Positions 22,122 through 31,725 of a stretch of DNA of 64,000 bases are shown here, one piece after another; the stretch's first letter is position 1; each line of letters opens with the position of its first letter. The DNA lies in assembly GCF_910592395.1 (NCBI RefSeq), contig NC_088309.1, positions 24,740,599-24,804,598 of the forward strand, written 5' to 3'. The DNA comes from Lineus longissimus. Its lineage: Eukaryota; Nemertea; Pilidiophora; Heteronemertea; Lineidae. The notes under the pieces are model-generated. The model was not told where the DNA came from, ran no database searches, and saw nothing but the letters and a program-made list of their open reading frames with translations. Made by a program: the position numbers and the translations under genes.

Positions 22122-22897
22122 CTATGTATCATTTTCGCTGATACATCGAATAACTAGAGGACAAAGAGAATTTAAGCAATTTGATTAATTTATTCACTAA
22201 GATGTCAATAGGGAAACGGTACAATAGTCAATACGATTGTAAAATATAATCACAGCTACAATGTAACTTGACAAACACTGCCCATGTATCATCCGAGTCA
22301 GTGCCGTAACTTCATGTACATTTACATGTATGTAATATATACAAGAAAAGGAAATAGTATGTCCATACATTTACGTGAATACTCTTATTATAGTTCGACA
22401 TTGCAAAACTAAAAAAGAATTGTGTTATTTTTATAGTTTAATATGAGATCTACAAGTATTTTACCCATGAATACATTCTATCAATGTTCAACCTCAGATC
22501 AAAATAAATTGTATGAAAGCAATGATGAGAATAATATATCTTTAACGAATTACAGGATATCAGCATCAACATGGGTTGATAGTGCAATGTAGAGTGGTGT
22601 GTAATATCCAACATAAAAGGCTATTCCTCGGAAAACTGACATTTCTCGCAATTCCAAATTCTTGATGTGAGAATGCGTGTCTTCAGTAAGGCTTGCACAC
22701 GTGCGGAGATGCCCGAATGGTGCTTTCCTGCTTTTGGTTGGTGGTTGCATGATTCCGAAGCTTAACAGAATCTATATACATCTGTTTAGCCATCGCGGTA
22801 TTGCCGCACTCTGCTTAGAAGTTGACACGCCAACTGGAAAGTTTCGGAGCACATCCGATCCGATGTCCACGCACTCAACGTTTCCAAACGAAAGAAA
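22122..22897. other. Spacer before copy 4
   Basis: The last part, about 22550-22890, is homologous to the promoter-side DNA of copies 2 and 3 (shared GAATGGTGCTTTCCTGCTTTT block). No separate gene was seen. Confidence 0.55.
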
Positions 22898-23878
22898 ATG
22901 GCTTCAACCTCTTACAGCCATACCACTCTTTTACAAACTAGGCTGGACAGTGACCTAGTTTATATTCTTGTCTCACTTCAATATGTCACCAGCCGATACG
23001 TACTACCTATCATAGCTATCGTTGGGTGTACAAACAACGTTCTCGTTCTCATCGTACTATCACAACCCCACTACAAGAAACATGTGAGTTGTCTCTACCT
23101 CAGGATTCTAGCGGTCGTGGACAGTATCCAGCTTTTGGTTCTAATTATCATAACACTAAGGGAGGAAGCTGTGGCGTTCATAGCCTGGTTGGGTGACCCG
23201 TTTTGTGCGATATTCACATTTTTAACCAGCTTCATTCCAAAGCTGTCCTCCTGGATAGTTGTAGCAATCACTTCCACTCGATTCATAGCCGTAGTGTTTC
23301 CGCTGAAGGCTGCTGCTTGGACGACGTTCAAATCGGCGAAGATCTACATCATGACTTTATTGGTGTTACTACTAGGATCTAATTCACCTGACTTCATGTA
23401 TAGTCGGGCGTCCCACCGTGAAGGGCGGGGGATGACTTGCGTAATGTTTTTCCCATTTGGTGGCGCCAAAAAGTACGCGTTAGTCCATACACTTGCCGCC
23501 TTCTTCGTACCATTCTTCTTTCTTCTTTTCCTAAACGCTTCAATATTTATGAGTCTTGGTCAGCGAAAGAAAAGAACAATGGAGATACGGTCAGCTAATA
23601 AAGAAACGAAGGAGGACACCAACATAATGATGATGGTAATGGCGGTAACGGTAACATATCTCATCCTTGTCGTCCCCTATTCTGTCAACTTTCTGCTCTT
23701 TAGCTCATTTCTCGGTGGAGGCATTATCAAGAATTATTTCGTCCAGGGTATCCTATCTTACATCGGTATGCTATCACATGCTATGAATTGTTCAATAAAC
23801 TTTCTGCTTTACTTCATTACATGTAAACGATTTCGCAAGGATTTCATGACATTTATATTTTGCAGGGAGATTCGATAG
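22898..23878 (+). CDS. Family-2 intronless GPCR, copy 4
   Basis: Single-exon receptor of 326 residues, the shortest C tail in the group (ends C-R-E-I-R). Landmarks are Asn47, Asp76, Cys103 with Cys181, S126-T127-R128-F129 at the end of TM3, LVVPYSV in TM6, and N-F-L-L-Y in TM7. ECL2 is one residue longer and more basic than in copy 3 (HREGRG). The TM5-ICL3-TM6-ECL3 block matches copy 3 at all but one residue, so either duplication was recent or gene conversion has homogenised the 3' half. Confidence 0.93.
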   Translation: MASTSYSHTTLLQTRLDSDLVYILVSLQYVTSRYVLPIIAIVGCTNNVLVLIVLSQPHYKKHVSCLYLRILAVVDSIQLLVLIIITLREEAVAFIAWLGDPFCAIFTFLTSFIPKLSSWIVVAITSTRFIAVVFPLKAAAWTTFKSAKIYIMTLLVLLLGSNSPDFMYSRASHREGRGMTCVMFFPFGGAKKYALVHTLAAFFVPFFFLLFLNASIFMSLGQRKKRTMEIRSANKETKEDTNIMMMVMAVTVTYLILVVPYSVNFLLFSSFLGGGIIKNYFVQGILSYIGMLSHAMNCSINFLLYFITCKRFRKDFMTFIFCREIR

Positions 23879-24027
23879 TACTTATACGGAAATACGTGAA
23901 TAATATATTTGCTTTAAACGTTTGTGAGGCAAAGTATAATTGCACTGCGATACTTAGTTTAGAAGCACCTTTCAATATTCATCAGCGAGTTTGAGATAAA
24001 AACCTCCCGGTGTCCGAAACTAAGGGA

Positions 24028-24146
24028 GTTTTCGCAAAGCTTCCGAACGTCAACGCGAACGCCTAACCAATTGTTCGACATAATTATCAGGAGGTCGAAC
24101 ATTTGGATAGGCGTTAACGTTGGCGTTTTTGGGGGTTTACGAAAAC
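24028..24146. repeat. Foldback element with about 52-bp imperfect arms
   Basis: Arms are about 24028-24079 and 24094-24146. The inner part is strong: AACGCCTAACCAATTGTTCGAC pairs with GTCGAACATTTGGATAGGCGTT at 20 of 22 positions. The outer parts (GTTTTCGCAAA versus TTTACGAAAAC) are looser. The loop is about 14 nt. It is a MITE-like foldback inside the GPCR array. Confidence 0.7.
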
Positions 24147-25163
24147 TTCATTATAAGATCTACCCCAAAACACCGACGCGCACGTCTGTCTGATGATTCG
24201 ACATCGTTATCAGGATGTAGTAACAAGGGGACAAGCGTTCGTGTCGGCAGTTCGGGGCGTTGCGAAACCTCTCCCTCGGCCTTGGAAAGGTAAATGAGTC
24301 GCAGTGTCTTCTACAGGGATCTATCGAATGTGAGCCTCTTCCCTGTGGAGATTCGGTGTCGCTCCACTTTCCTCGATGAGTCATTGGCGTTCTCAGATCC
24401 AACAGCTCTGAACACCGTAAAGTCAACCGACATGACCGAGATTGTAAAACCTTTTTGACTGTACTTGAATTTGTTCAAATGCCCCATGGTTAGAAATTGC
24501 TCTATTGGTCCGTTGCTGGGTGAGCAACGTGCCATTGTCATGGGCGGCGCCGGGGACAATGCCGACATTCACATTCGGTCATAAAGAGCGACTGCACGTG
24601 TACGAAGGCCTTTTGTACCTGATAGGCCCATGGTATAATGTACGCTTCTCAGCCGGTTTAATGGCGTGGACACAGTGTACGCATATCAGTGACATGCAAA
24701 TATCTTTCTCTGCTGATGCAGAGAGTATCGAAGTGTTATTTAAAGTTTTAATGTGAGATACCTCTGTGATTTATTTCAATGAGATACGTCATCAGACCAA
24801 AATAAGTTGTTTTGCAGCTATTCGCGGCTGAAAAGATATTGTATTGTTATTGTATTCTGTTCATTAACAGACTGCAAAAAGCGATGGCGACGAAACGTTG
24901 GAGACGAGTGAGGACCAAGACGCATCCCCGGAGCAAAACGAGTTATCAGGTTATTTCCAAGTGTATCCGATATGAGAATAACTCTACTGTACGAAAGGGT
25001 GTCAGCTCAATTCGAATCATTTGTTCAGTGTTGGCGACTTATGGCCGGGCGGCGGTTGGTGGACTATAGGCGAATGTTTCAAATTTGTCACCGAGTAGTA
25101 AAACCGACCTTTGCTCAAATATGAACACGTAACAAGCTACAAGTCTACCGAGCTAAGAACTGA

Positions 25164-25182
25164 TACCCTCTATAACTCTCAA
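25164..25182 (+). promoter_or_regulatory. Conserved TATA-like block upstream of copy 5
   Basis: TACCCTCTATAACTCTCAA, about 150 nt before the start codon. The pattern TAC-n-CTCTAT-n-A-(6 nt)-TCAA recurs upstream of copies 6, 7 and 8, so it is a candidate core promoter. Confidence 0.4.
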
Positions 25183-25324
25183 CGTTAGTTAAATGTACAT
25201 TTGTGTGTATGATTCCGACGTACAGATCAAACATTGACGTACATTTGTACACCAATGGAGTAGTTGCTTATCAACACAAATCTTAAAGAAATGTCATTGA
25301 GGTCCATTTTCCAACTGAATTATT

Positions 25325-26308
25325 ATGGCATCTACCTCTGTTACCGCCAGCTACCATAACAAAGCTACACAATCGGACCCAAACAAGCTCCTAGATATTT
25401 TTTTCTCACTTCAATATGTCAGCAGTCATTTTCTGGCCCCAATATTAGCAGCCGTTGGCTGTATAAACAACATTCTAGTGCTTATTGTACTATCCCTACC
25501 GCAATACAAAAAACACGTAAGTTGCCTCCATCTTAGGATTTTAGCGGTCGTGGACAGTATCACGCTCTTAGTCTTAGCTATCGCAATGAGGAAAGATGCA
25601 TCAGCGTTGGTTGCCAAATTAGGCGACCCGGTCTGCGCCATCTTCGGCTTTATCACAGGCATTTCTCCAGAGATGTCCTCTTGGATCATTGTAGCAATCA
25701 CTTGCACTCGATTCATAGCCGTAGTGTTTCCGCTAAAAGCGGCAGCTTGGACGACATTCAGATCAGCGAAGATCTACATCGTCACGTTAGTAGTCGTTTT
25801 GATAGGATTTAATTCCCCAAACTTATTATATGTTCGCGCAAGCGGACATGATGGAAAACATGGATCGAAATGTGTCATGATGATTCCACCCGAAGTTGGT
25901 GAAAACCTGGAGCTGGCCCATTCACTTGCAGCCTTCTTAGTACCATTCTTCTTTCTTCTCCTCCTAAACGTTTCAATATTCATCAGTATGTGTCAGAGAA
26001 AAAATCGAGCGATAGAGATACGTTCGGCGAAGAGTGACACAAACGATAGGAATGTAATGGTGATGGTAATGGCTGTGACAGCAACATATCTTATTCTTGT
26101 TTTCCCCTATTCTGTGAACTTTATGCTTTTTAGCTCATCTCTCGGCATCATCAATGATATGGCTGTAAAGGGTATCCTAATTTACATTGGTATGCTGTCG
26201 TATGCTGTAAATTGTTCAATAAACTTTCTTCTTTACTTTATTACTTGTAAACGATTTCGCAAGGATTTCGCTACGGTTATATTGTGCAGACATTTGGCAA
26301 AGCATTGA
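25325..26308 (+). CDS. Family-2 intronless GPCR, copy 5
   Basis: Single-exon receptor of 327 residues and the close sister of copy 7. Landmarks are Asn49, Asp77, Cys104 with Cys183, T128-R129-F130, Pro261 in TM6 (VFPYSV), and N300-F301-L-L-Y304. Compared with copy 7 it has lost one residue in ICL3 (Thr-Asn-Asp-Arg instead of Thr-Asn-Glu-Asp-Arg) and two Gly in ECL3 (SLGIIND instead of SLGGGIIKD), both in frame. It also has a His in place of the conserved Tyr in the CLYLR motif before TM2. The frame is intact, so it is probably functional, but constraint may be relaxed. Confidence 0.92.
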   Translation: MASTSVTASYHNKATQSDPNKLLDIFFSLQYVSSHFLAPILAAVGCINNILVLIVLSLPQYKKHVSCLHLRILAVVDSITLLVLAIAMRKDASALVAKLGDPVCAIFGFITGISPEMSSWIIVAITCTRFIAVVFPLKAAAWTTFRSAKIYIVTLVVVLIGFNSPNLLYVRASGHDGKHGSKCVMMIPPEVGENLELAHSLAAFLVPFFFLLLLNVSIFISMCQRKNRAIEIRSAKSDTNDRNVMVMVMAVTATYLILVFPYSVNFMLFSSSLGIINDMAVKGILIYIGMLSYAVNCSINFLLYFITCKRFRKDFATVILCRHLAKH

Positions 26309-27191
26309 TGCACGTACACACATACAAAATGAATAAAAATGAAAGCTAGCACTAGCACACAATCATAACGTTACATTGGAATACGACATGATTTTCTGTT
26401 TCTGCTGAGTTCTTTTAACATCATCGACTTTCCATTGATAGATTATATTTCGATATCATAAAAAAGCAAGATTCAGCAAATCGCTTGTCGAATATTTATA
26501 TCTATATACTATCAAAACAAATGTCTTTGGAAAATTCGACATTGGTCATTTTAGTTATCAACGCTGAATAGTCATCATATTTTCTGTTCAATGATTATTT
26601 CTCTTGCTTATTACAGCGAGTGATGATCGCGTGTTATTATTAGTTCTGTGATTTTCTTAAACTGACTTCAATAAGAATAGAACATTGGACTGAAATACAT
26701 TTTGTTGCATCAACGCGCATTGGACATACTAGATTAATTTGTTCAGTAATCAGGAGAAATGTGTTAAGTGGGATCATGAGGCTAGACATGAAGGATGTCA
26801 CATCCATGGGGCCAAGAAAAGTATCAGGTTCTCGCCAAGTCTTATGAGGTTTTTGATATACGATCAAATAAGGTTCCCTGCAGGAAAGAGTGTCGTCTCC
26901 ATCCGAGTCATCTATACAGTGGTGCAATGAAACCTCTGACGAATGGTGGACTAGGCGATATAACCTATATCGTAGGTATTTCAGCATCCAAAGATGACAC
27001 GGAGTACACTAGGGTATCTCTAACCGCTAGATGACTACATCATTATGTACTCTATCAGATGTCAATGCTGTCTTGTACCTGTATTGCACCCGCGCCAGAA
27101 AGTCCGATGTCGACTCTCACCAATCGCGCTGCTGCTTGAAAAGGCTTACAAATCTGAAAACCAGGACTTTGATGTCCATTTCTCAAACTGA
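26309..27191. other. Spacer between copies 5 and 6
   Basis: Homologous along most of its length to the spacer between copies 7 and 8 (29929-30729); this is part of the two-gene cassette duplication. No gene was seen. Confidence 0.6.
27048..27065 (+). promoter_or_regulatory. Conserved TATA-like block upstream of copy 6
   Basis: TACTCTATCAGATGTCAA, about 140 nt before the start codon. It aligns with the blocks of copies 5, 7 and 8 but with C at the third T of TATA. Confidence 0.3.
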
Positions 27192-28193
27192 ATGATTATG
27201 GCATCTACCTCTACTGCCTCTAGCGACCCTAAAGCTTTACAATCTGACCAAGACATCAGCCTCTTACATATTTTTTTCTTACTGCAATATGTTAGCAGTC
27301 ATTTCTTGGCCCCAATATTAGCAGCCGTTGGCTGTATAAACAACATGCTAGTGCTCATTGTATTATCCCTACCACAGTACAAAAAACACGTGAGTTGCCT
27401 CTATCTTAGGATTTTAGCGGTCGTTGACAGTATTGAGCTGTTAGTGCTAACTATTATAATGAGGGAAGACGCATCAGCGTTAGTTGCCAAATTAGGCCAC
27501 CCGTTCTGCGCTATCTTCGGCTTTATCACTAATATTGCTCCGGAGATGTCCTCTTGGATAATTGTAGCAATCACTTCCACCCGATTCATAGCCGTAGTGT
27601 TTCCCCTAAGAGCTGCTGCTTGGACGACATTCAGATCGGCAAGGATATACATCATCTCGTTGTTTGTCTTTTTAACAGGATTCAGCTTACCTGGCATCAT
27701 ATATGCTCGTGCATCCCGAGGAGAGGACGGTAAACGTGGCTTAAAATGTGTCATGTTGATTTCACGAGAAGTTAACGAAAACTTGGAGCTTGCCCATACA
27801 CTTGCATCCTTCTTAATACCATTTTTCTTTCTTCTCATCCTAAACGTTACAATATTCATCAGTATTGGACAGAGAAAGAAAAGAGCGATGGAGATCCGTT
27901 CAGCAAAGAGTTTCACAAAGGAGGATAGGAATGTAATGATGATGGTAATGGCTGTGACACTCACATATCTTATTCTTGTTTTCCCCTACTCTGTGAACAT
28001 TATACTGTTCAACTCATCTCTCGGTGGAGGCATCATCAAGGATATGGCTGTAAAGGGTATCCTTATTTACATTGGTATGCTGTCATATGCTGTAAATTGT
28101 TCAGTAAACTTTCTCCTTTACTTTATTACATGTAAACGATTTCGCGAGGATTTTGCCGCTTTTATATTTTGCATGCACTTGACAAAGCACTAA
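27192..28193 (+). CDS. Family-2 intronless GPCR, copy 6
   Basis: Single-exon receptor of 333 residues from the first ATG. The third codon is also ATG and aligns with the start of its sister, copy 8. Landmarks are Asn51, Asp79, Cys106 with Cys186, T130-R131-F132, Pro265 in TM6, and N306-F307-L-L-Y310. Distinctive changes are G-H-P instead of G-D-P just before the TM3 Cys, K-R-F-R-E-D-F instead of K-R-F-R-K-D-F in helix 8, and Cys-Met-His in the tail. ICL3 is basic (GQRKKRAMEIRSAK). Confidence 0.92.
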   Translation: MIMASTSTASSDPKALQSDQDISLLHIFFLLQYVSSHFLAPILAAVGCINNMLVLIVLSLPQYKKHVSCLYLRILAVVDSIELLVLTIIMREDASALVAKLGHPFCAIFGFITNIAPEMSSWIIVAITSTRFIAVVFPLRAAAWTTFRSARIYIISLFVFLTGFSLPGIIYARASRGEDGKRGLKCVMLISREVNENLELAHTLASFLIPFFFLLILNVTIFISIGQRKKRAMEIRSAKSFTKEDRNVMMMVMAVTLTYLILVFPYSVNIILFNSSLGGGIIKDMAVKGILIYIGMLSYAVNCSVNFLLYFITCKRFREDFAAFIFCMHLTKH

Positions 28194-28929
28194 CAGACAT
28201 ACAGGAATAAAATGTACATACATGCAAGGTACCATTTACACACAATCATAAAGCATGCAGCATTGGAACACGATCCAGTAGAACGAAATGCTGATTTCCT
28301 GTTCCTGTTTTGTTCCCCTGGCATCATCGATGACTTCATGCAGCTATGCAGGGAGAAAACCATATTGCCTCCAACTTTGGTATGGATCCTCAACAGACGC
28401 TTCTCATTCAGCTACAGTATATAAATATCATTCGTATTTTCTTTCTCTTGTTTATACAGGGAGCGATGGAATGTTATTTATAGTACTAATGAACGATATG
28501 TCTATGATTGATTTCAATCAAGATACACCATCAGACTTAAATAACTTGCATAATATTGTATTCTGTGATCGAGCAGGCTGTGAGATGGTGACGCTGGAGA
28601 CGGGAGGCGCGCAACTCACATCCATGCAGAAGAACGAGTACTTAGGTTCGGCTCGATTCGAGTCATCTGTGCGGTGTTGGATATACACGGGCGGCGAATT
28701 GTGGACTTGGCGAGTGCAAAACAATGTTATATCAAATTTGGCACCGCGTAGTAAAACCGTCCTTTGTCAGAAGGTGAACACAAAACAAGCTACACGCCTA
28801 GCTAGCTAAAGACTGGTACACTCTATAACTCTCAACGTAGGTTAAATGTACATTCGTATGTATGATTCCTGTGTGCAGCAATGGCGTAGTTGCTAAAGAA
28901 GTGTTATTGAGGGCCATTTTTCCAACTGA
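28194..28929. other. Spacer between copies 6 and 7
   Basis: From about 28440 it is homologous to 24600-25320. A 173-codon open frame here is not conserved in that homologous DNA and is not called. Confidence 0.55.
28817..28835 (+). promoter_or_regulatory. Conserved TATA-like block upstream of copy 7
   Basis: TACACTCTATAACTCTCAA, about 110 nt before the start codon, is nearly identical to the block before copy 5. Confidence 0.4.
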
Positions 28930-29928
28930 ATGAATATGACATCTACCTCTCCTGCCGCTAGCGACCCTGTAGCTATCCAATCGGACCCAAACAACATCTT
29001 AGATATTTTTTTCTCACTTCAATATGTCAGCAGTCATTTTCTGGCCCCAATATTAGCAGCCGTTGGCTGTATAAACAACATTCTAGTGCTTATTGTACTA
29101 TCCCTACCACAGTACAAAAAACACGTAAGTTGCCTCTATCTTAGGATTTTGGCGGTCGTTGACAGTATTACGCTCTTAGTCCTAATTATCGCAATGAGGA
29201 ACGATGCATCAGCGTTGGTTGCCAAATTAGGCGACCCGGCCTGCGCCATCTTCGGCTTTATCACAGGCATTTCTCCAGAGATGTCCTCTTGGATAATTGT
29301 AGCAATCACTTGCACTCGATTCATAGCCGTAGTGTTTCCGCTAAAAGCGGCAGCTTGGACGACATTCAGATCAGCAAAGATCTACATCGTCACGTTAGTA
29401 GTCGTTTTAATTGGATTTAGTTCCCAAGACTTGTTATACGGTCGCGTATCTAGAGGACAGGATGGGAGACTTGGATTGAAATGTGTTATGTTGATTCCAC
29501 CCGAAGTTAAGGAAAACCTGCAGCTGGCCCATTCACTTGCAGCCTTCTTAGTACCATTCTTCTTTCTTCTCCTCCTAAACGTTTCAATATTCATCAGTAT
29601 GTGCCAGAGAAAGAATCGAGCGATGGAAATACGTTCAGCCAAGAGTGACACAAACGAGGATAGGAACGTTATGATGATGGTAATGGCCGTAACAGTAACT
29701 TATCTTATTCTTGTTTTCCCCTATTCTGTGAACTTTATGCTTTTTAGCTCATCTCTCGGTGGAGGCATCATCAAGGATATGGCTGTAAAGGGTATCTTAA
29801 TTTACATTGGTATGCTGTCATATGCTGTAAATTGTTCAATAAACTTCCTTCTTTACTTCATTACTTGTAAGCGATTTCGCAAGGATTTCGCTACGGTTAT
29901 ATTGTGCAGACATTTGACAAAGCATTAA
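28930..29928 (+). CDS. Family-2 intronless GPCR, copy 7
   Basis: Single-exon receptor of 332 residues, a good reference for the family. Landmarks are Asn50 in TM1, Asp78 in TM2, Cys105 at TM3, Cys185 in ECL2, C128-T129-R130-F131 ending TM3, TM5 at about 198-223 (VPFFFLLLLN), TM6 at about 247-272 with Pro264, and TM7 at about 287-311 with N305-F306-L-L-Y309, then helix 8 C-K-R-F-R-K-D-F. The start may be codon 1 or codon 3 (both ATG); codon 3 aligns with the sister genes. The sister copy 5 lies about 3.6 kb upstream with matching flanks. Confidence 0.93.
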   Translation: MNMTSTSPAASDPVAIQSDPNNILDIFFSLQYVSSHFLAPILAAVGCINNILVLIVLSLPQYKKHVSCLYLRILAVVDSITLLVLIIAMRNDASALVAKLGDPACAIFGFITGISPEMSSWIIVAITCTRFIAVVFPLKAAAWTTFRSAKIYIVTLVVVLIGFSSQDLLYGRVSRGQDGRLGLKCVMLIPPEVKENLQLAHSLAAFLVPFFFLLLLNVSIFISMCQRKNRAMEIRSAKSDTNEDRNVMMMVMAVTVTYLILVFPYSVNFMLFSSSLGGGIIKDMAVKGILIYIGMLSYAVNCSINFLLYFITCKRFRKDFATVILCRHLTKH

Positions 29929-30729
29929 AACGCACAGACCTGTACCAAATGTATACGCATGCAAGCAATACGCAACACTAAAGTTCGACATGACTTCCAG
30001 TATCTGTTCGGTTCTCTTTTCGATAAAATAAAATAGTATGGTACAAGCAAATCGCTAGTCGAAAATTGAAATCTACTCATAAATCTGCCTTTGACGAATT
30101 TGACATTAGTCATTTTAGTTATCGAAGTAGAATAGTCATCATATGTTCTGTTCGTGATTGTTTCCCTTGCACAATACAGAGAGTGATGACCGAGTGTTAT
30201 AAATAGTTCCGATGCGAGATTATTCTGCAATTGATTTCGACGAGAATATGACAGCAGACTGAAATACGTGGTTTTGCATCAACGCGTATTGGATAAGATT
30301 GATTTTTTTAGTAATCGAGAGAAATGTGTTCAGTGAGATCAAGAGTCCAGACACGAGGGATGTCACATCGATGGTTCTCTACAAGTGGTATGAAGTTTTC
30401 GATGTACGATCAAATAAGGTTTCTGCAGGAAAGATTGCCGGCCCCATCCGAGTCATCTGTACGGTTTCGGTGCTATGAAATAAATCTCCAGGCAGCCATC
30501 CACGTCATGGGTATTTACAGTACACTAAGGTGACGGTATACTAGGGTATATTCTACTACCAAATGACTACATTATAATGTACTCTATTAACTGTCAATCC
30601 TGTCGTGTACGTGTTGTGTTACCGCACCAGAAAGTCCGATGTCGACTCTCACCAATCGCTCTGTTGCTTGAAAAGGCTTACAAATCTGAAAACCAAGACT
30701 TTGATATCCATTTCTCAAACTGAATTATT
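29929..30729. other. Spacer between copies 7 and 8
   Basis: Homologous to 26309-27191. No gene was seen. Confidence 0.6.
30580..30597 (+). promoter_or_regulatory. Conserved TATA-like block upstream of copy 8
   Basis: TACTCTATTAACTGTCAA, about 150 nt before the start codon. It aligns with the blocks of copies 5-7. Confidence 0.35.
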
Positions 30730-31725
30730 ATGGCATCTACTTCTACTGCCGCTAGCGACCCTAAAGCTTTACAATCGGACCAAGACATCAGCCTCTTAGA
30801 TATTTTTTGCTCACTCCAATATGTTAGCAGTCATTTCTTGGCCCCAATATTAGCAGCCGTTGGCTGTATAAACAACATGCTAGTGCTCATTGTGCTATCA
30901 CTACCACAGTACAAAAAACACGTGAGTTGCCTCTATCTTAGGATTTTAGCGGTCGTTGACAGTATTGAGCTCTTAGTGCTAACTATTATAATGAGGGAAG
31001 ATGGATCAGCGTTAGTTGCCAATTTAGGTGACCCGATCTGCGCTATATTCGGCTTTATCACAAACATTTGTCCAGAGATGTCCTCTTGGATTATTGTAGC
31101 AATCACTTCCACTCGATTCATAGCCGTAGTGTTTCCGCTAAGAGCTGCTGCTTGGACGACATTCAAATCGGCAAAGATATACATCGCCACGTTAGTAGTC
31201 TTTTTGATAGGGTTTAGTTGCCCAGACTTCATATATCGCCGGACATTCCGCGTAAATGATGGGGAACATGGATTAGATTGCGACATTTTGACTTCACCCG
31301 AATTTTCCGAAAGCTATGAACTAACCCATACACTTGCATCCTTCTTAGTACCATTTTTCTTTCTTCTCGTCCTAAACGTTTCAATATTCATCAGCATTGG
31401 CCAGAGAAAGAAAAGCGCGATGAAGATCCGTTCAGCTAATAGTGACGCGAAGAAGGATAGGAACGTTATGCTGATGGTTATGGCAGTTACAGTCACATAT
31501 CTAATCCTTGTTGTTCCGTTTGCGGTTAATTTTCTACTTTTTACCTCATTTCACGGTGGAGGCATAATCAGAGATCAGGTAGTCCGGGGTATCCTTACTT
31601 ACATCGGCATGCTATCATATGGTGTCAATTGCTCGATTAACTTTCTTCTTTACTTCATAACGTGTAAACGATTTCGCAAGGATTTCGCCACAATCATATT
31701 TTGCAGACTTTTGATAAAAAGTTAA
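30730..31725 (+). CDS. Family-2 intronless GPCR, copy 8
   Basis: Single-exon receptor of 331 residues, sister of copy 6. Landmarks are Asn49, Asp77, Cys104 with Cys184, S127-T128-R129-F130, Pro263 in TM6 (VVPFAV in place of VVPYSV), and N304-F305-L-L-Y308. It has two additional cysteines facing outward, Cys27 in the N-terminal region and Cys114 in TM3 (TNICPEM), which could give a different redox or ligand environment. ECL2 is acidic (NDGEH, then C-D-I-L). ECL3 carries a His (FHGGG). The frame is complete. Confidence 0.92.
   Translation: MASTSTAASDPKALQSDQDISLLDIFCSLQYVSSHFLAPILAAVGCINNMLVLIVLSLPQYKKHVSCLYLRILAVVDSIELLVLTIIMREDGSALVANLGDPICAIFGFITNICPEMSSWIIVAITSTRFIAVVFPLRAAAWTTFKSAKIYIATLVVFLIGFSCPDFIYRRTFRVNDGEHGLDCDILTSPEFSESYELTHTLASFLVPFFFLLVLNVSIFISIGQRKKSAMKIRSANSDAKKDRNVMLMVMAVTVTYLILVVPFAVNFLLFTSFHGGGIIRDQVVRGILTYIGMLSYGVNCSINFLLYFITCKRFRKDFATIIFCRLLIKS

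Larger units (their letters stand above)
23879..25324. other. Long spacer with foldback and duplicated block
   Basis: Contains the foldback at 24028-24146, a weaker similar inverted structure at about 24150-24275, and from about 24600 a stretch homologous to 28440-28920 (left part of the two-gene cassette repeat). ORFs here are interrupted in the homologous copy, so none is called. Confidence 0.55.

Noticed and set aside
27401-27964. 187-codon minus-strand ORF inside copy 6
   Set aside because: Lies entirely antisense to an intact receptor; in sister copies the same antisense frame is interrupted or split.
28288-28809. 173-codon plus-strand ORF in the spacer before copy 7
   Set aside because: The homologous spacer before copy 5 does not keep the frame, and the product has no recognisable domain. 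Probably chance.
17532-31286. Antisense ORFs of about 78 codons recurring in the receptor copies (starting Met-Asn/Asp-Val-Val)
   Set aside because: They mirror the conserved TM2-TM4 coding strand in every copy. Their conservation is explained by the sense receptor sequence.
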